Shown: positions 32,319 to 41,049 of the stretch, piece after piece | Layout of the letters: each line of letters opens with the position of its first letter | How positions within the stretch are numbered: position 1 is the stretch's first letter | Origin: Rhizorhapis sp036570425 | GTDB taxonomy: Bacteria; Pseudomonadota; Alphaproteobacteria; Sphingomonadales; Sphingomonadaceae | Direction of reading: 5' to 3' | Length of the DNA stretch: 64,000 nucleotides | NCBI GenBank assembly: GCA_036570425.1 | Contig: DATCYF010000003.1 | Span: forward strand, 124,001-188,000 | Translations under genes and position numbers: made by a program | The notes under the pieces: generated by a model | The model's database searches: none | What the model saw: the letters and a program-made list of their open reading frames with translations, nothing else | What the model was told of the DNA's origin: nothing

Positions 32319-34108
32319 CACGCGTCCCCCGTTTCGGGGAACGGGCGCACCGTCACGACCTGCATCATCCCGGCATGCATGTGGTAGAGCAGATGGCAGT
32401 GGAAGGCCCAATCGCCGGGTTCATTGGCAGTGAGGTCGAAGGTCGCCTTGCTTCCGGGCTGCACGATCAGCGTGTGCTTCAAGGGCTGGTGCGCCGCCTG
32501 CGCGCCATTGACCAGTTCGAAGAAGTGACCATGCAGGTGAATGGGGTGCGCCATCATCGTGTCGTTCACCAGCGTCACGCGCACACGCTCGTCGTAGCCG
32601 AAGCGGATCGGATCGTCGCTGACGGCGGAGAATTTCTGCCCGTCGAACGACCACATATAGCGTTCCATATTGCCGGTCAGATGGATTTCGAGGCTGCGCT
32701 CGGGCGGGCGAACCGCTCGCGGGCGCCGCGCGACCAGATCGGTATAGCGCAGCACGCGGTGCGATACCGTGTCGAGCCCGAGGCCCGGGAAGTCCATGCG
32801 GTCCACCGGCATCGGCGCGACCATGTCGACACCCACGCCGTTCGCACCCGGCGGCAGCTTCGACATATCGCGCATCGAATGATCCATCGCGCCGTGTATC
32901 ATCGCCGCACCCGGGCCGGAGTCTTGATCCATGCCCGGCATCCCGGCATGGGCATCGTGGCTGAACGCCCCGCCATTCGCGCCGTCCATCGCTCCCATGC
33001 CCATGTCCGCCATGGTCAGCGTCACCGGCTCGCGCAGCGGCGGTACGGCGGCGCGCTGTCCGGCTGCCGAGGCCAGCGTGGCGAGTCCCATGCCCGAGCG
33101 GTCCATCGCCTCGGCGATGATCGTGTGGGCGCCCGCGCCTGGCTCGACGACGAGGTCGTAGGTTTCGGCAACGCCGATCTGGAGTTCGTCCACTTCAAAA
33201 TCGCGCACGTCCTGCCCGTCCGCCTGGATCACGGTGAGCGGAACGCCGGGGATGCGGAAGTTGAAGAAAGTCATAGCGCTGCCGTTGATGACCCGCAGCC
33301 GGATTCGCTCACCGGGCGTGAACAGGAATTCCAAGTCGTCCGCGGGCGCGTGGCCGTTGACGAGGAAGGTATAGGTCGAGCCGGTGACGTCGGAAATGTC
33401 GCGCGGGTCCATGCGCATGCGACCCCAGCGGATTCGTTCGGCCAGCGGCATCTCGCCCGAGGTTGCCGTCTGCTTGGTGTAGTTGAAGTAGCCTTCGGAG
33501 ATCTTGAGGTTACGCATGACCTCGTGCGGATGGAGCGGCGTGAACTCGCTCAGCAGAAGGACATATTCGCGGTCATAGCCGCGATCCTCCGGCTCGGCGG
33601 GATCGATGATCAGCGGCCCGTAATGGCCGATCTGCTCCTGCAACCCCGAGTGGCTGTGCCACCAGTAGGTGCCCGCCTGCCGCACAGGAATTTCGTAAGT
33701 GAAGGTCTCGCCCGGCCGGATCCCCGGGAAGCTCACGCCCGGCACCCCGTCGAACTGAAACGGGACCAGCAGCCCGTGCCAATGCACGGAAGTGTCCTCT
33801 TCGAGCGCGTTCGTGACATGGAGCCGGACCGTCCGCCCTTCGCGCAGCCGCAGCATAGGGCCGGGGATCGTCCCATTGATGGTGACAACATGGCCGGCGC
33901 GTCCGTCGGCGACGAAATGGCTGCGGCCCACCGTCAGGCGGATGTCGTCGCCCTGCAGGGTGCCGAACCCCTTGGCGGCGTGCCGCACATCGCTGCCGCG
34001 CGCCCATGCCGGCATCGGAAATGAGGCCGCAGCGGCGAGCGCGGCCGTGCCCGTAATCAGCCGGCGGCGGGAGAGTGGAAGCCGGTGGCGCATGTCTTGC
34101 CTTCTCAT
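32318..34108 (-). CDS. copA: Periplasmic multicopper oxidase CopA
   Basis: About 596 residues of a CopA/PcoA-type multicopper oxidase that oxidises Cu+ in the periplasm. A Tat signal (LSRRRLITGTAALAAAASF) leads the protein. Copper ligands are visible as VHWHG, YWWHSHSG, HPIHLHGHFFELV and HCHLLYHMHAGMM. A Met/His-rich insert (MADMGMGAMDGANGG, HGAMDHSMRDMS) precedes the third cupredoxin domain, as usual in CopA. The start could be ATG 34108 or 34093, both with purine-rich sites. It is the first gene of the copper operon, just downstream of the CsoR-type operator. Confidence 0.92.
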   Translation of the reverse strand: MRRQDMRHRLPLSRRRLITGTAALAAAASFPMPAWARGSDVRHAAKGFGTLQGDDIRLTVGRSHFVADGRAGHVVTINGTIPGPMLRLREGRTVRLHVTNALEEDTSVHWHGLLVPFQFDGVPGVSFPGIRPGETFTYEIPVRQAGTYWWHSHSGLQEQIGHYGPLIIDPAEPEDRGYDREYVLLLSEFTPLHPHEVMRNLKISEGYFNYTKQTATSGEMPLAERIRWGRMRMDPRDISDVTGSTYTFLVNGHAPADDLEFLFTPGERIRLRVINGSAMTFFNFRIPGVPLTVIQADGQDVRDFEVDELQIGVAETYDLVVEPGAGAHTIIAEAMDRSGMGLATLASAAGQRAAVPPLREPVTLTMADMGMGAMDGANGGAFSHDAHAGMPGMDQDSGPGAAMIHGAMDHSMRDMSKLPPGANGVGVDMVAPMPVDRMDFPGLGLDTVSHRVLRYTDLVARRPRAVRPPERSLEIHLTGNMERYMWSFDGQKFSAVSDDPIRFGYDERVRVTLVNDTMMAHPIHLHGHFFELVNGAQAAHQPLKHTLIVQPGSKATFDLTANEPGDWAFHCHLLYHMHAGMMQVVTVRPFPETGDA

Positions 34109-34121
34109 GACCTCTGAATAT

Positions 34122-34138
34122 ATACCCCCATAGGGTAT
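34122..34138. promoter_or_regulatory. CsoR-type operator
   Basis: ATACCCCCATAGGGTAT is an interrupted palindrome with G/C tracts inside AT flanks, the form of CsoR/RcnR-family operators. It lies between divergent copA and csoR, 14 bp from the copA start and 17 bp from the csoR start, so one repressor can control both. Confidence 0.65.
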
Positions 34139-34154
34139 TTCAAGGACAGAAAGA

Positions 34155-34433
34155 TTGACTTGCGACAAAGGCATCAAAGCGAAGGTGAACCGGCTCAACC
34201 GCATTGCCGGTCAGGTGCGTGGCATCGCGCAAATGATCGAGGACGGCCGCTACTGCATCGACATTCTGACGCAGCTGCAAGCCGTTAAATCCGGCCTTGC
34301 CCGGGTCGAGAGCGAAGTGCTGAAAGATCACGCCGCTACCTGCGTCGCAGAAGCGATCGCCTCGGGGAACGAAGCTGAACAGCGCGCGAAGTTCAACGAG
34401 TTGATCGAACTGATGGAGCGGCAACGGAGATAA
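34155..34433 (+). CDS. csoR: CsoR/RcnR-family copper-sensing repressor
   Basis: The 92-residue all-helical metalloregulator (formerly DUF156) has the family pattern KVNRLNRIAGQVRGIAQMIE, then RYCIDILTQLQAVKSGL, ending with CVAEAIASG. The Cys of YCIDIL and the later His-Ala-Ala-Thr-Cys match the Cys-His-Cys copper site of CsoR. The start is TTG (an AAGGA lies upstream). It is divergent from the copper operon and should release the operator when Cu+ is bound. Confidence 0.88.
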   Translation: MTCDKGIKAKVNRLNRIAGQVRGIAQMIEDGRYCIDILTQLQAVKSGLARVESEVLKDHAATCVAEAIASGNEAEQRAKFNELIELMERQRR

Positions 34434-34630
34434 GGAAGCTAGCCGAGCGGCGCCGGGTATCCCGAAGGCGAGTTTCTTCGCGAGCGAGACGCCTTCTTGC
34501 TTGAGCGGATCGGCTCAAAAGAGGATAGCTTCCCGCAGGAGCTATCAATCACCGCCGGCGGTTTAGATCGCTGGAGCCGCCCTCTACCAAAGTCGGGAAT
34601 CGCAGAAACGCCCAATGCACTTGCACGCAT

Positions 34631-34789
34631 GGTTCGAGTCCCGACCGTTTACTGTGATGTGAAGGCGATGACCGTCTATCAGAACTGTGGTGGCGTAAGA
34701 TGGGTCGGGTGGGGACAAGCAGCGTTGAGGCAATCAACCTAGGAAGCTGCTCTCGCGGATTGGTTGCTGGCACGGCAGCTACCGACCAG
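34631..34789 (+). repeat. Diverged direct repeat, left of the DRT gene
   Basis: This ~160-bp block aligns with 38901-39062 in the same orientation. Shared landmarks are GAGTCCCGACC, GATGGGTCGG, a TAGGAA-GCT segment, TTGGTTGC and GCACGGCAG-TACCGA. Identity is moderate. The block starts with a tRNA T-arm-like GGTTCGAGTCCC but the arm does not pair, so it is not a tRNA gene. The gap between csoR and the DRT gene contains no supported gene. Confidence 0.6.
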
Positions 34790-34963
34790 AGCCGGTCATT
34801 CATATCGGCCTCGGTAAACGTCCAGTACTGCATGCAGCTGCCGGTAAGGCAGCGTGTAAAGCCGGCAATCAATGAGCTCTATCATCGGCGTTCGTTGCGC
34901 TTGAACCGGTCAATCATTCGATTGGAACGTAAGAGAACATGCCGAATTAGAACCGGGAAATAT

Positions 34964-37900
34964 TCAGGTCGGACAGCCGGCAGGTGGATATTTCCACCCG
35001 TCTTCCTTCCCAACGCCCAGCCTGTGTCTTTGCTTCATGCCTTCGATGTCGTCGATTTCGAAAAAGGAAATTGTAGCTTGGGGCTGGCCATGGGTGTGGA
35101 ACACTTGGCGTTGATACGCCTCCCCCTTGGGCACGTGAGCATTGCTGCCCCCATAAGCTCCGTTGTTCGCGATCAGCACGAGCTGGAACATATGATAATG
35201 CAGCGCCTGCGCCATCTGATCGAAAGTGCCGACGTCCAGATTCAGAGCTGGGATCGCAAACACGTCCGAGCGATCACGAAGATCGCTCGCCAGCTTCAGG
35301 TCAGTTGCATCGTAGCAGATGGACGCGGTGAGCCACAGTGCGTCGTTGGCCGGATTGCTCGACCACTCGTACCCCACCAGCCACTGGCATGGGCGGAATC
35401 CGGTGATCAGTTCAACCGGTTTGACGTACTTCTGCTCCATTGGAGAGAGGTGCTGTTTTCCCTGCCGTCTGATCACCGTCTGCAGGCCCATGCCCTGCAC
35501 CATCCTCGGGATGATCCATAGAGCCGAATTGATCAGTGGCTGTCCCGGGACGACTTGTTCGTAGGCCATGCCGACCAGAATGGCGGTCTTGAACGCCCGC
35601 GCGAACGGCACGAGGTGGGTGGCAACGTCATCCGGGTGAACAGATAGCTCTGGTAGGATGAGCCAGTCGAGACGCTTGCTTGCTGGCTTATGGGTCTCGC
35701 GAAGATCCAGCATCTTCTCAACCGCCGCCAGTGCCGTAGACAGATGTTTGCGGTGTTTTCGTCGAAGTGCCGGCGAGCGCATCTCCAGATCGGCGGCCGA
35801 AAAATCCTCGGCTTCGGGCATGATCGACTGGACGACGCAGGCCCGGAGCGGGCGCCCCTTGGATGTGGTACCTGGGATTGGCGCATCGACCTTGAGCATC
35901 AGGGTGCCTGTTGCCGGGCCGATCGCCGCGTTGGCGTCGATGAGTGCTGCGCGGATTCGAGCAGCCGTTTCATCTAGGGACAACTGATCGACATCCGGGC
36001 TGCTTGTACGGCAGCCGGGCCAGATGAGCAGATCGAAGAGAAGGTCCTGAGTGAACTGCGAGATGGGGAGCCAGTCGTCCCCGAAGGCCTCATGCCCATT
36101 ATAGAAGCCGTATTGCCGCTGAAACCAGTGAGCCCTGGTGGGCCGGTAGACGTGTTCGCCTTCCTTCCAAGATGGCGGCCTAACTGGCAGGCTGAAGTCT
36201 ATTCTCGCTGTAAGAATGAAGCGAAGTAAATAGCCGAGTTGAAAGCGCCAGCGTTGAGATTCCGGCGCCCATGAGGGGGCAGTGTAAATAGACCGGTAGG
36301 TCGGCGTTGTCTGGGCCGATCGGAAGATCACCCGCTCGACGCGGACATAGTTGCCTATCTGCTGCACCGCTATTTGCGTCGTCGACGGCGTCACGACTTC
36401 CGGCAAATTTCCTTGTTGGAGATGCGAGATGAACTTCTCAGCGAAGCTGAGGACGCCGATCTCATTTCGCAGCGGATTTAGAGGCCCTTTGTCTTGAATA
36501 TAGCTCTGCAGAGAGCTCATTTCCTCTGAACTGGACCATTCGGCAATCCCCAGGTCCTCGGCGATGGCTGCCGGAACGGTGAATTGTCGGTCGACGGCGC
36601 GGAAGAGATCGCGGGCGAATGCTATGTCTCGCGCGGCTACCTCGGCGAACCGTTCTGGCGTGAGCATCCGACCGACGAGTTCCACGGCCTGGTCTTTCGA
36701 AAGGAACGACCTACGGCTTACCACCGCGGCTATTGCGAATTCGCGGTCTGACGAGACGTCGCGTTCGCCTTTCAGAAATGAGATAAGGCGCCAATAGGCT
36801 CGATTGGTCCTTGGCATTCTCCGATCTTGGATAACCCCCGGATCGTGGACCGCGATGTAGAGCAATGCCTGTTGCGCGAGATACCACGGGACGCGCTCGG
36901 CCTCGCCCTGAGCCACTCGGATCGCGGCCTCCAGAAGCAGAGATCTGTAACCGTCGAGATTGACAGCAGCGGGAAGGCACTCTGGATCGTCAATGAAGCC
37001 CGTCTCGGTCGCCCCTGCTCGAAATATCTCGGCGAGGCAGTAGTATGCAACTTGCCGGCTAGTGACTGCCCTGATCTTCCCGACAAGATAGGGCTCAAAG
37101 AGTTTCAGTACTTCCTCTAGCAGTTGGCGGGACGGCCAGAGGTCGAGCGCGACGCGCAGCAGCCGCACGTTCGAAGGATCGAGTATCCACCGCTCGATCA
37201 AGATGAGCGCGAAGGCACGTGCTTCCTCATCGAGCTCCGATTGCGAAAGTCGGGTGCGCCGAAACGTCTCCTCCCCAAGTTCAGCGATCTCCATGTAGGG
37301 TCGATCATCGAGGAGTGGCCTGAGTGAGCGAAAGGTTTTTCTAAACCGGCCAGCAGCGAAACGACCGACCGTCTCGTCCTTAACGTCGGGTACCGCTCTC
37401 AAGCCGGGAGGGGTCGGCGACTCTTCGACGCCGTTGGTCGTTAACTGGGATCGGACGAGAGCTTCGATCGCCTGGATCAACTCCTCGCCACCACTGGCAT
37501 CGAACCCGCCGGAAATCGCGGTCTGGATGCGCTCCATCTTTCGGGATTGGCGAACAAGCGGCATCTGCTCGCCTCCAACCGAAGCGGTTGACGTCTTCTC
37601 TGGAGAGAATTCCAAGCCCGGACAACTCCCAGTGAGTAGTTGCCCAAGCCACGCCATTACACGCGCCTGAGCTTCTGTTGGGTCAATCCCTGGTGCTGTA
37701 GTTATAGTCAGCCTAATGTCGTCGACGTACCGGCAGGCGTCTTGGAGCCACACTCCGTTTGTAACCTCTCTGCCAATCTGTCCTATGACGGTCTGATCGA
37801 AATCAAGCAGCACGATGTTCGAAAAGAAGCCAGCTGCAACCAAGCCCTGGGGAAGGGCGACGCCATCGAACTCGGGGATGCCCGCGCGCTGCTTGAAGCG

Positions 37901-38659
37901 GGCAAATTGGCGTTCGTCTCTTTTCTCCCAGGACCAATTGAGAACACTGCCAGCTACGTCGAAGAACGCGCCGTCGTCATTGGGCGTCTGCAGAAGCCGC
38001 ACCTTAGAGAGCAGCAATTCCGGCGTCACTCTGTCGTAGAACTGTCTGAGATCGGTCTGAACGATTAGGATGCGATCGTCGGCGCCAAGCGATGCAGCGA
38101 CCGCCTCGGGCCGTTGGAGGAAGGAGCGATAGTCCTCGAAATAGGCTCGATAGAGTTTGGAGGAGCCCCAGCGGTGAACAAGGGCGCCACCCTCGTCAGC
38201 CCTGTCGCAGAAGAGGCGGTTGCCGTAGGACATCACCGCCCTGCGCACCTCCGGCGATTCAAAGCTGCCCCTTGGGTCTCCTTGCGCGGTTTCGGCCCTT
38301 TCGCTTAAGCAAAGCATGAGGGCCGTGGCGGCCACCTGATCTGACAGCGAGACATGGGCGAGCGGTCGGATCTTGGTGGGTCCGGGTCTTTCGGGCTTCC
38401 AGAGCCCTTCGGCGTCAATGTGCCATCGCTGGCTCTTCGGCGCTGGAACGAGCTTCAATTCGTCGGTCTCATATTTACCTGACCGCAATCGTGCCGACAG
38501 TCGAGATACGAACCTCGGTAGATCGGCAGCGGCGCGGTCCAACTCCAGGGTATCGGAGAACCAGTTGTGGTATCGAATGTACGAGGCTGCCTTCTTCCAC
38601 GCTTGAACGAGCACGTATTCTTGAGAAATCTGGTCTAGTGTCGGAATTAGCCGCTGCAC
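34964..38659 (-). CDS. drt1: Defence reverse transcriptase-nitrilase fusion (DRT type 1 / UG1)
   Basis: The 1231-residue protein joins a reverse transcriptase to a nitrilase domain, the architecture of UG1/DRT1 antiphage systems. The RT domain has motif A QTDLRQFYDRV (Asp203), motif B-like ALPQGLVAAGFFSN (about 268-281) and motif C CRYVDDIRL (YVDD at 311-314). A helical middle region of about 500 residues follows. The C-terminus is a C-N hydrolase with the Glu-Lys-Cys triad in place: LILPELSVH (Glu1004), PMEQKYVKP (Lys1077) and SICYDATDL (Cys1115). It starts at GTG 38659 with AGGTGA upstream. All catalytic residues look intact. It stands alone between diverged repeats beside a restriction system and a Lamassu-like operon. 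Confidence 0.9.
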   Translation of the reverse strand: MQRLIPTLDQISQEYVLVQAWKKAASYIRYHNWFSDTLELDRAAADLPRFVSRLSARLRSGKYETDELKLVPAPKSQRWHIDAEGLWKPERPGPTKIRPLAHVSLSDQVAATALMLCLSERAETAQGDPRGSFESPEVRRAVMSYGNRLFCDRADEGGALVHRWGSSKLYRAYFEDYRSFLQRPEAVAASLGADDRILIVQTDLRQFYDRVTPELLLSKVRLLQTPNDDGAFFDVAGSVLNWSWEKRDERQFARFKQRAGIPEFDGVALPQGLVAAGFFSNIVLLDFDQTVIGQIGREVTNGVWLQDACRYVDDIRLTITTAPGIDPTEAQARVMAWLGQLLTGSCPGLEFSPEKTSTASVGGEQMPLVRQSRKMERIQTAISGGFDASGGEELIQAIEALVRSQLTTNGVEESPTPPGLRAVPDVKDETVGRFAAGRFRKTFRSLRPLLDDRPYMEIAELGEETFRRTRLSQSELDEEARAFALILIERWILDPSNVRLLRVALDLWPSRQLLEEVLKLFEPYLVGKIRAVTSRQVAYYCLAEIFRAGATETGFIDDPECLPAAVNLDGYRSLLLEAAIRVAQGEAERVPWYLAQQALLYIAVHDPGVIQDRRMPRTNRAYWRLISFLKGERDVSSDREFAIAAVVSRRSFLSKDQAVELVGRMLTPERFAEVAARDIAFARDLFRAVDRQFTVPAAIAEDLGIAEWSSSEEMSSLQSYIQDKGPLNPLRNEIGVLSFAEKFISHLQQGNLPEVVTPSTTQIAVQQIGNYVRVERVIFRSAQTTPTYRSIYTAPSWAPESQRWRFQLGYLLRFILTARIDFSLPVRPPSWKEGEHVYRPTRAHWFQRQYGFYNGHEAFGDDWLPISQFTQDLLFDLLIWPGCRTSSPDVDQLSLDETAARIRAALIDANAAIGPATGTLMLKVDAPIPGTTSKGRPLRACVVQSIMPEAEDFSAADLEMRSPALRRKHRKHLSTALAAVEKMLDLRETHKPASKRLDWLILPELSVHPDDVATHLVPFARAFKTAILVGMAYEQVVPGQPLINSALWIIPRMVQGMGLQTVIRRQGKQHLSPMEQKYVKPVELITGFRPCQWLVGYEWSSNPANDALWLTASICYDATDLKLASDLRDRSDVFAIPALNLDVGTFDQMAQALHYHMFQLVLIANNGAYGGSNAHVPKGEAYQRQVFHTHGQPQATISFFEIDDIEGMKQRHRLGVGKEDGWKYPPAGCPT

Positions 38660-39327
38660 ATGCTCACCTGTTAAATGCTTCGTGCCTCCCGGCGCGAGAG
38701 TTCCCTCGTCGGATTAGTACCTTCGAAGGTGGTATATTGCGTTAAACAGCGAGGCGAGCGTTTGTGTCGCGAAATCGCCTAAAGCGGCCGTTCGGCGAGA
38801 TCGTGGGGACAGCGGCTTCGTCCCAACGGCGGTCCGTTCGTCCGATGCTCAGAGATCGATGACCGACTGCAAATTTTTTGAATTGCGCGCGGGGTGCGTA
38901 AGTTTGAGTCCCGACCCCGTTACTGCAGCGTGAAGGGAATGATCTTCTGCCGGAATACCCGACGGCAAGAGATGGGTCGGTTGCGGGTAGACGGTTTCGG
39001 AACAATCGACTTAGGAAAGCTACCCTCGCCGTTGGTTGCCGAGCACGGCAGTTACCGATCAATTCTTGCCGTTCAAGGGGCAACTGGCCAATGGCCCGTT
39101 GTGTCGGGTCCCGCCGTCCACCTAGTCACGGCGCCTATCTCTCAAACCAGCGAAGCACGGGTTGAGAGCGTCGCGATGGTGCGCGCGACAGCCCGGTAAT
39201 CGCTTTGAAGCCGAATCCCGTACGGGATCGGCAAATGTTTCGAGCAGTTTCGGCTTGCAGCTCACGGCCATGGGCGTCAGAACTCACTTGAACAAAATGC
39301 GAACTTTCATACGGTGCCCTTGCTAAA
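38660..39327. other. Gap between DRT and methyltransferase genes
   Basis: No gene is supported. A 12-bp palindrome ACCTTCGAAGGT lies at 38719-38730, about 60 bp upstream of the DRT start, and could be a regulatory site. The diverged repeat copy occupies 38901-39062. Confidence 0.4.
38901..39062 (+). repeat. Diverged direct repeat, right of the DRT gene
   Basis: Partner of the block at 34631-34789, in the same orientation. The pair brackets the reverse-transcriptase gene like the edges of a gene cassette or the result of recombination at a common site. Confidence 0.6.
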
Positions 39328-39364
39328 TGGGACGAATAGCGACACTATGTCATAAATCGTCCCA
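39328..39364. promoter_or_regulatory. Likely operator of the methyltransferase gene
   Basis: TGGGACGA and TCGTCCCA form 8-bp inverted arms around a 21-bp centre that itself contains ATAG-CGACA-CTAT. The site ends 8 bp before the start of a methyltransferase with an N-terminal helix-turn-helix. C5-methyltransferases such as M.SsoII and M.EcoRII are known to repress their own genes from such sites. Confidence 0.5.
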
Positions 39365-39372
39365 GAGGGTAT

Positions 39373-40593
39373 ATGATCAACGAACTTGCTGCTCTTCGCG
39401 TTCGCGCTGGCCTGTCTGTAGAAGACCTCGCTCTGATGACCGGTTACAGCGCCCGGCAAGTCCAGCGCTGGGAAGCCGGTGACGGTGCTCCCCGAGAAGC
39501 TGCAGTGCAGTTACTCCGATCAATGGTCTCCGCCGCTCCGGAACAGGCTGCAGGACGGTTCAACTTCATCGACCTGTTCGCTGGCATTGGCGGCATTCGC
39601 AAAGGCTTCGACGCGATCGGGGGACACTGCGTGTTCACCTCGGAGTGGAACAAGTTCGCGCAGCAAACCTATGCGGCCAACTTCCGCGACAATCATCCGC
39701 CACATGGCGATATCACGACGATCGACACCGATGAGATTCCGGATCACGACGTCCTGCTCGCCGGCTTCCCATGTCAGCCGTTCTCGATCGCGGGTGTTTC
39801 CAAGAAGAACTCGCTCGGCCGCAAACACGGATTTCTGGACGAAACGCAGGGCACTCTGTTCTTCGATGTCGCGCGCATCCTGAAAGCTCGGCGACCGGCG
39901 GCGTTCCTGCTGGAGAACGTTAAGAATCTGACCAGTCACGATAAAGGGCGCACCTTCGAGGTCATCCTCAAAACGCTGACCGAGGAACTTGGCTACAAGG
40001 TCTGGCACAGGGTGATCGACGCGCAGCACTTTGTCCCGCAACACCGTCAGCGCATCGTGATCGTGGGCTTTCGCGACGAAGTTCCGTTCAGCTGGGATGA
40101 TCTGAAGCTGCCCCCCAAAGGCAGTGTGCGCCTGAACAGCGTTCTGCATCCCGAAGATGGGTCCGAGAAGACGGAGGCACCTTATACGCTTGGCCCGGAC
40201 GCAATTGTGAATGGGAAATACACGCTCACCGACAAGCTCTGGCAATACCTCCAGGGCTACGCCGACAAGCATCGGGCGGCCGGAAACGGCTTCGGCTTCG
40301 GCTTGGTGACGCCGGACGACGTAGCGCGCACGCTGTCGGCACGCTATTTCAAGGACGGATCGGAAATCCTTGTCAGCCAGGGGAAGAAGCGCAATCCCCG
40401 CCGCCTCACGCCCCGTGAATGCGCACGGCTGATGGGCTATGGCGACGACTTCCGTATCCCTGTGTCAGATACTCAGGCTTACAAGCAGTTCGGCAATTCG
40501 GTAGCGGTGCCCGTATTCGAGGAGGTTGCCCGCATCATGCAACCGCATATCCAGACGCTGGTCGAGCCGGCGCGGCAACGCGAAGCCGCCTGA
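39373..40593 (+). CDS. DNA cytosine-5 methyltransferase with N-terminal HTH
   Basis: The 406-residue modification enzyme of a type II system methylates cytosine C5. The order of motifs is normal: I DLFAGIGGIRKGF, IV GFPCQPFS with the catalytic Cys, VI LENVKNL, VIII QHRQRIVIVGF, X QFGNSVAVPV. Residues 1 to about 50 form an XRE-type helix-turn-helix (LRVRAGLSVEDLALMTGYSA, RQVQRWEAG), as in Dcm/EcoRII/SsoII-type enzymes that autoregulate. Together with Vsr and an MvaI/BcnI-type endonuclease downstream, a CCNGG-like target (CCWGG or CCSGG) is inferred. The ATG at 39373 follows AGAGGG and the inverted repeat at 39328. Confidence 0.92.
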   Translation: MINELAALRVRAGLSVEDLALMTGYSARQVQRWEAGDGAPREAAVQLLRSMVSAAPEQAAGRFNFIDLFAGIGGIRKGFDAIGGHCVFTSEWNKFAQQTYAANFRDNHPPHGDITTIDTDEIPDHDVLLAGFPCQPFSIAGVSKKNSLGRKHGFLDETQGTLFFDVARILKARRPAAFLLENVKNLTSHDKGRTFEVILKTLTEELGYKVWHRVIDAQHFVPQHRQRIVIVGFRDEVPFSWDDLKLPPKGSVRLNSVLHPEDGSEKTEAPYTLGPDAIVNGKYTLTDKLWQYLQGYADKHRAAGNGFGFGLVTPDDVARTLSARYFKDGSEILVSQGKKRNPRRLTPRECARLMGYGDDFRIPVSDTQAYKQFGNSVAVPVFEEVARIMQPHIQTLVEPARQREAA

Positions 40594-40596
40594 GGT

Positions 40597-41049
40597 GTGG
40601 CCGACGTTCACGATGCCGCGACCCGCAGCCGAAACATGGCTGCCATCAAAGGCAGCCATACAAAACCGGAACTACTGATCCGCAAAGCGTTACATGCTGC
40701 CGGGTTGCGCTATCGGCTGCATGTAAAGGATCTGCCCGGAAAACCCGATCTGGTTTTTCCTCGTCACAGGGCCGTCGTCTTTGTGAATGGCTGCTTCTGG
40801 CATCGGCACGACTGCCATCTGTTCAAATGGCCTGCGACACGGCAGGACTTCTGGCGCGAGAAGATCGGCCGCAACGTCGCAAATGATGAGCACGCCATCG
40901 GAATCCTGACCGATGCTGGCTGGCGCGTGGCCACGGTCTGGGAGTGTGCGCTCAAAGGTCGCACCCGACGTGATTTTGCCGAAGCTATGCAGCAGCTGGC
41001 CGGCTGGATAAAGTCGGATGAACGAACAATCACGATCAGGGGGGAGTAA
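40597..41049 (+). CDS. vsr: Very short patch repair endonuclease Vsr
   Basis: The 150-residue protein nicks DNA at T:G mismatches that arise when 5-methylcytosine deaminates. Family signatures are RSRNMAAIKGSHTKPELLIR, LPGKPDLVFPRHRAVVFVNG with the catalytic Asp, and the zinc-binding CFWHRHDCHLF. It starts at GTG 40597, three bases after the methyltransferase stop, and is followed without a gap by the endonuclease gene. Its presence confirms that the linked methyltransferase makes 5-methylcytosine. Confidence 0.93.
   Translation: MADVHDAATRSRNMAAIKGSHTKPELLIRKALHAAGLRYRLHVKDLPGKPDLVFPRHRAVVFVNGCFWHRHDCHLFKWPATRQDFWREKIGRNVANDEHAIGILTDAGWRVATVWECALKGRTRRDFAEAMQQLAGWIKSDERTITIRGE

Noticed and set aside
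32375..34024. Long plus-strand frame of 549 codons
   Set aside because: Antisense to copA, without family features or ribosome site.
34700..35521. Plus-strand frame of 273 codons starting in the left repeat
   Set aside because: Most of it is antisense to the nitrilase part of the DRT gene.
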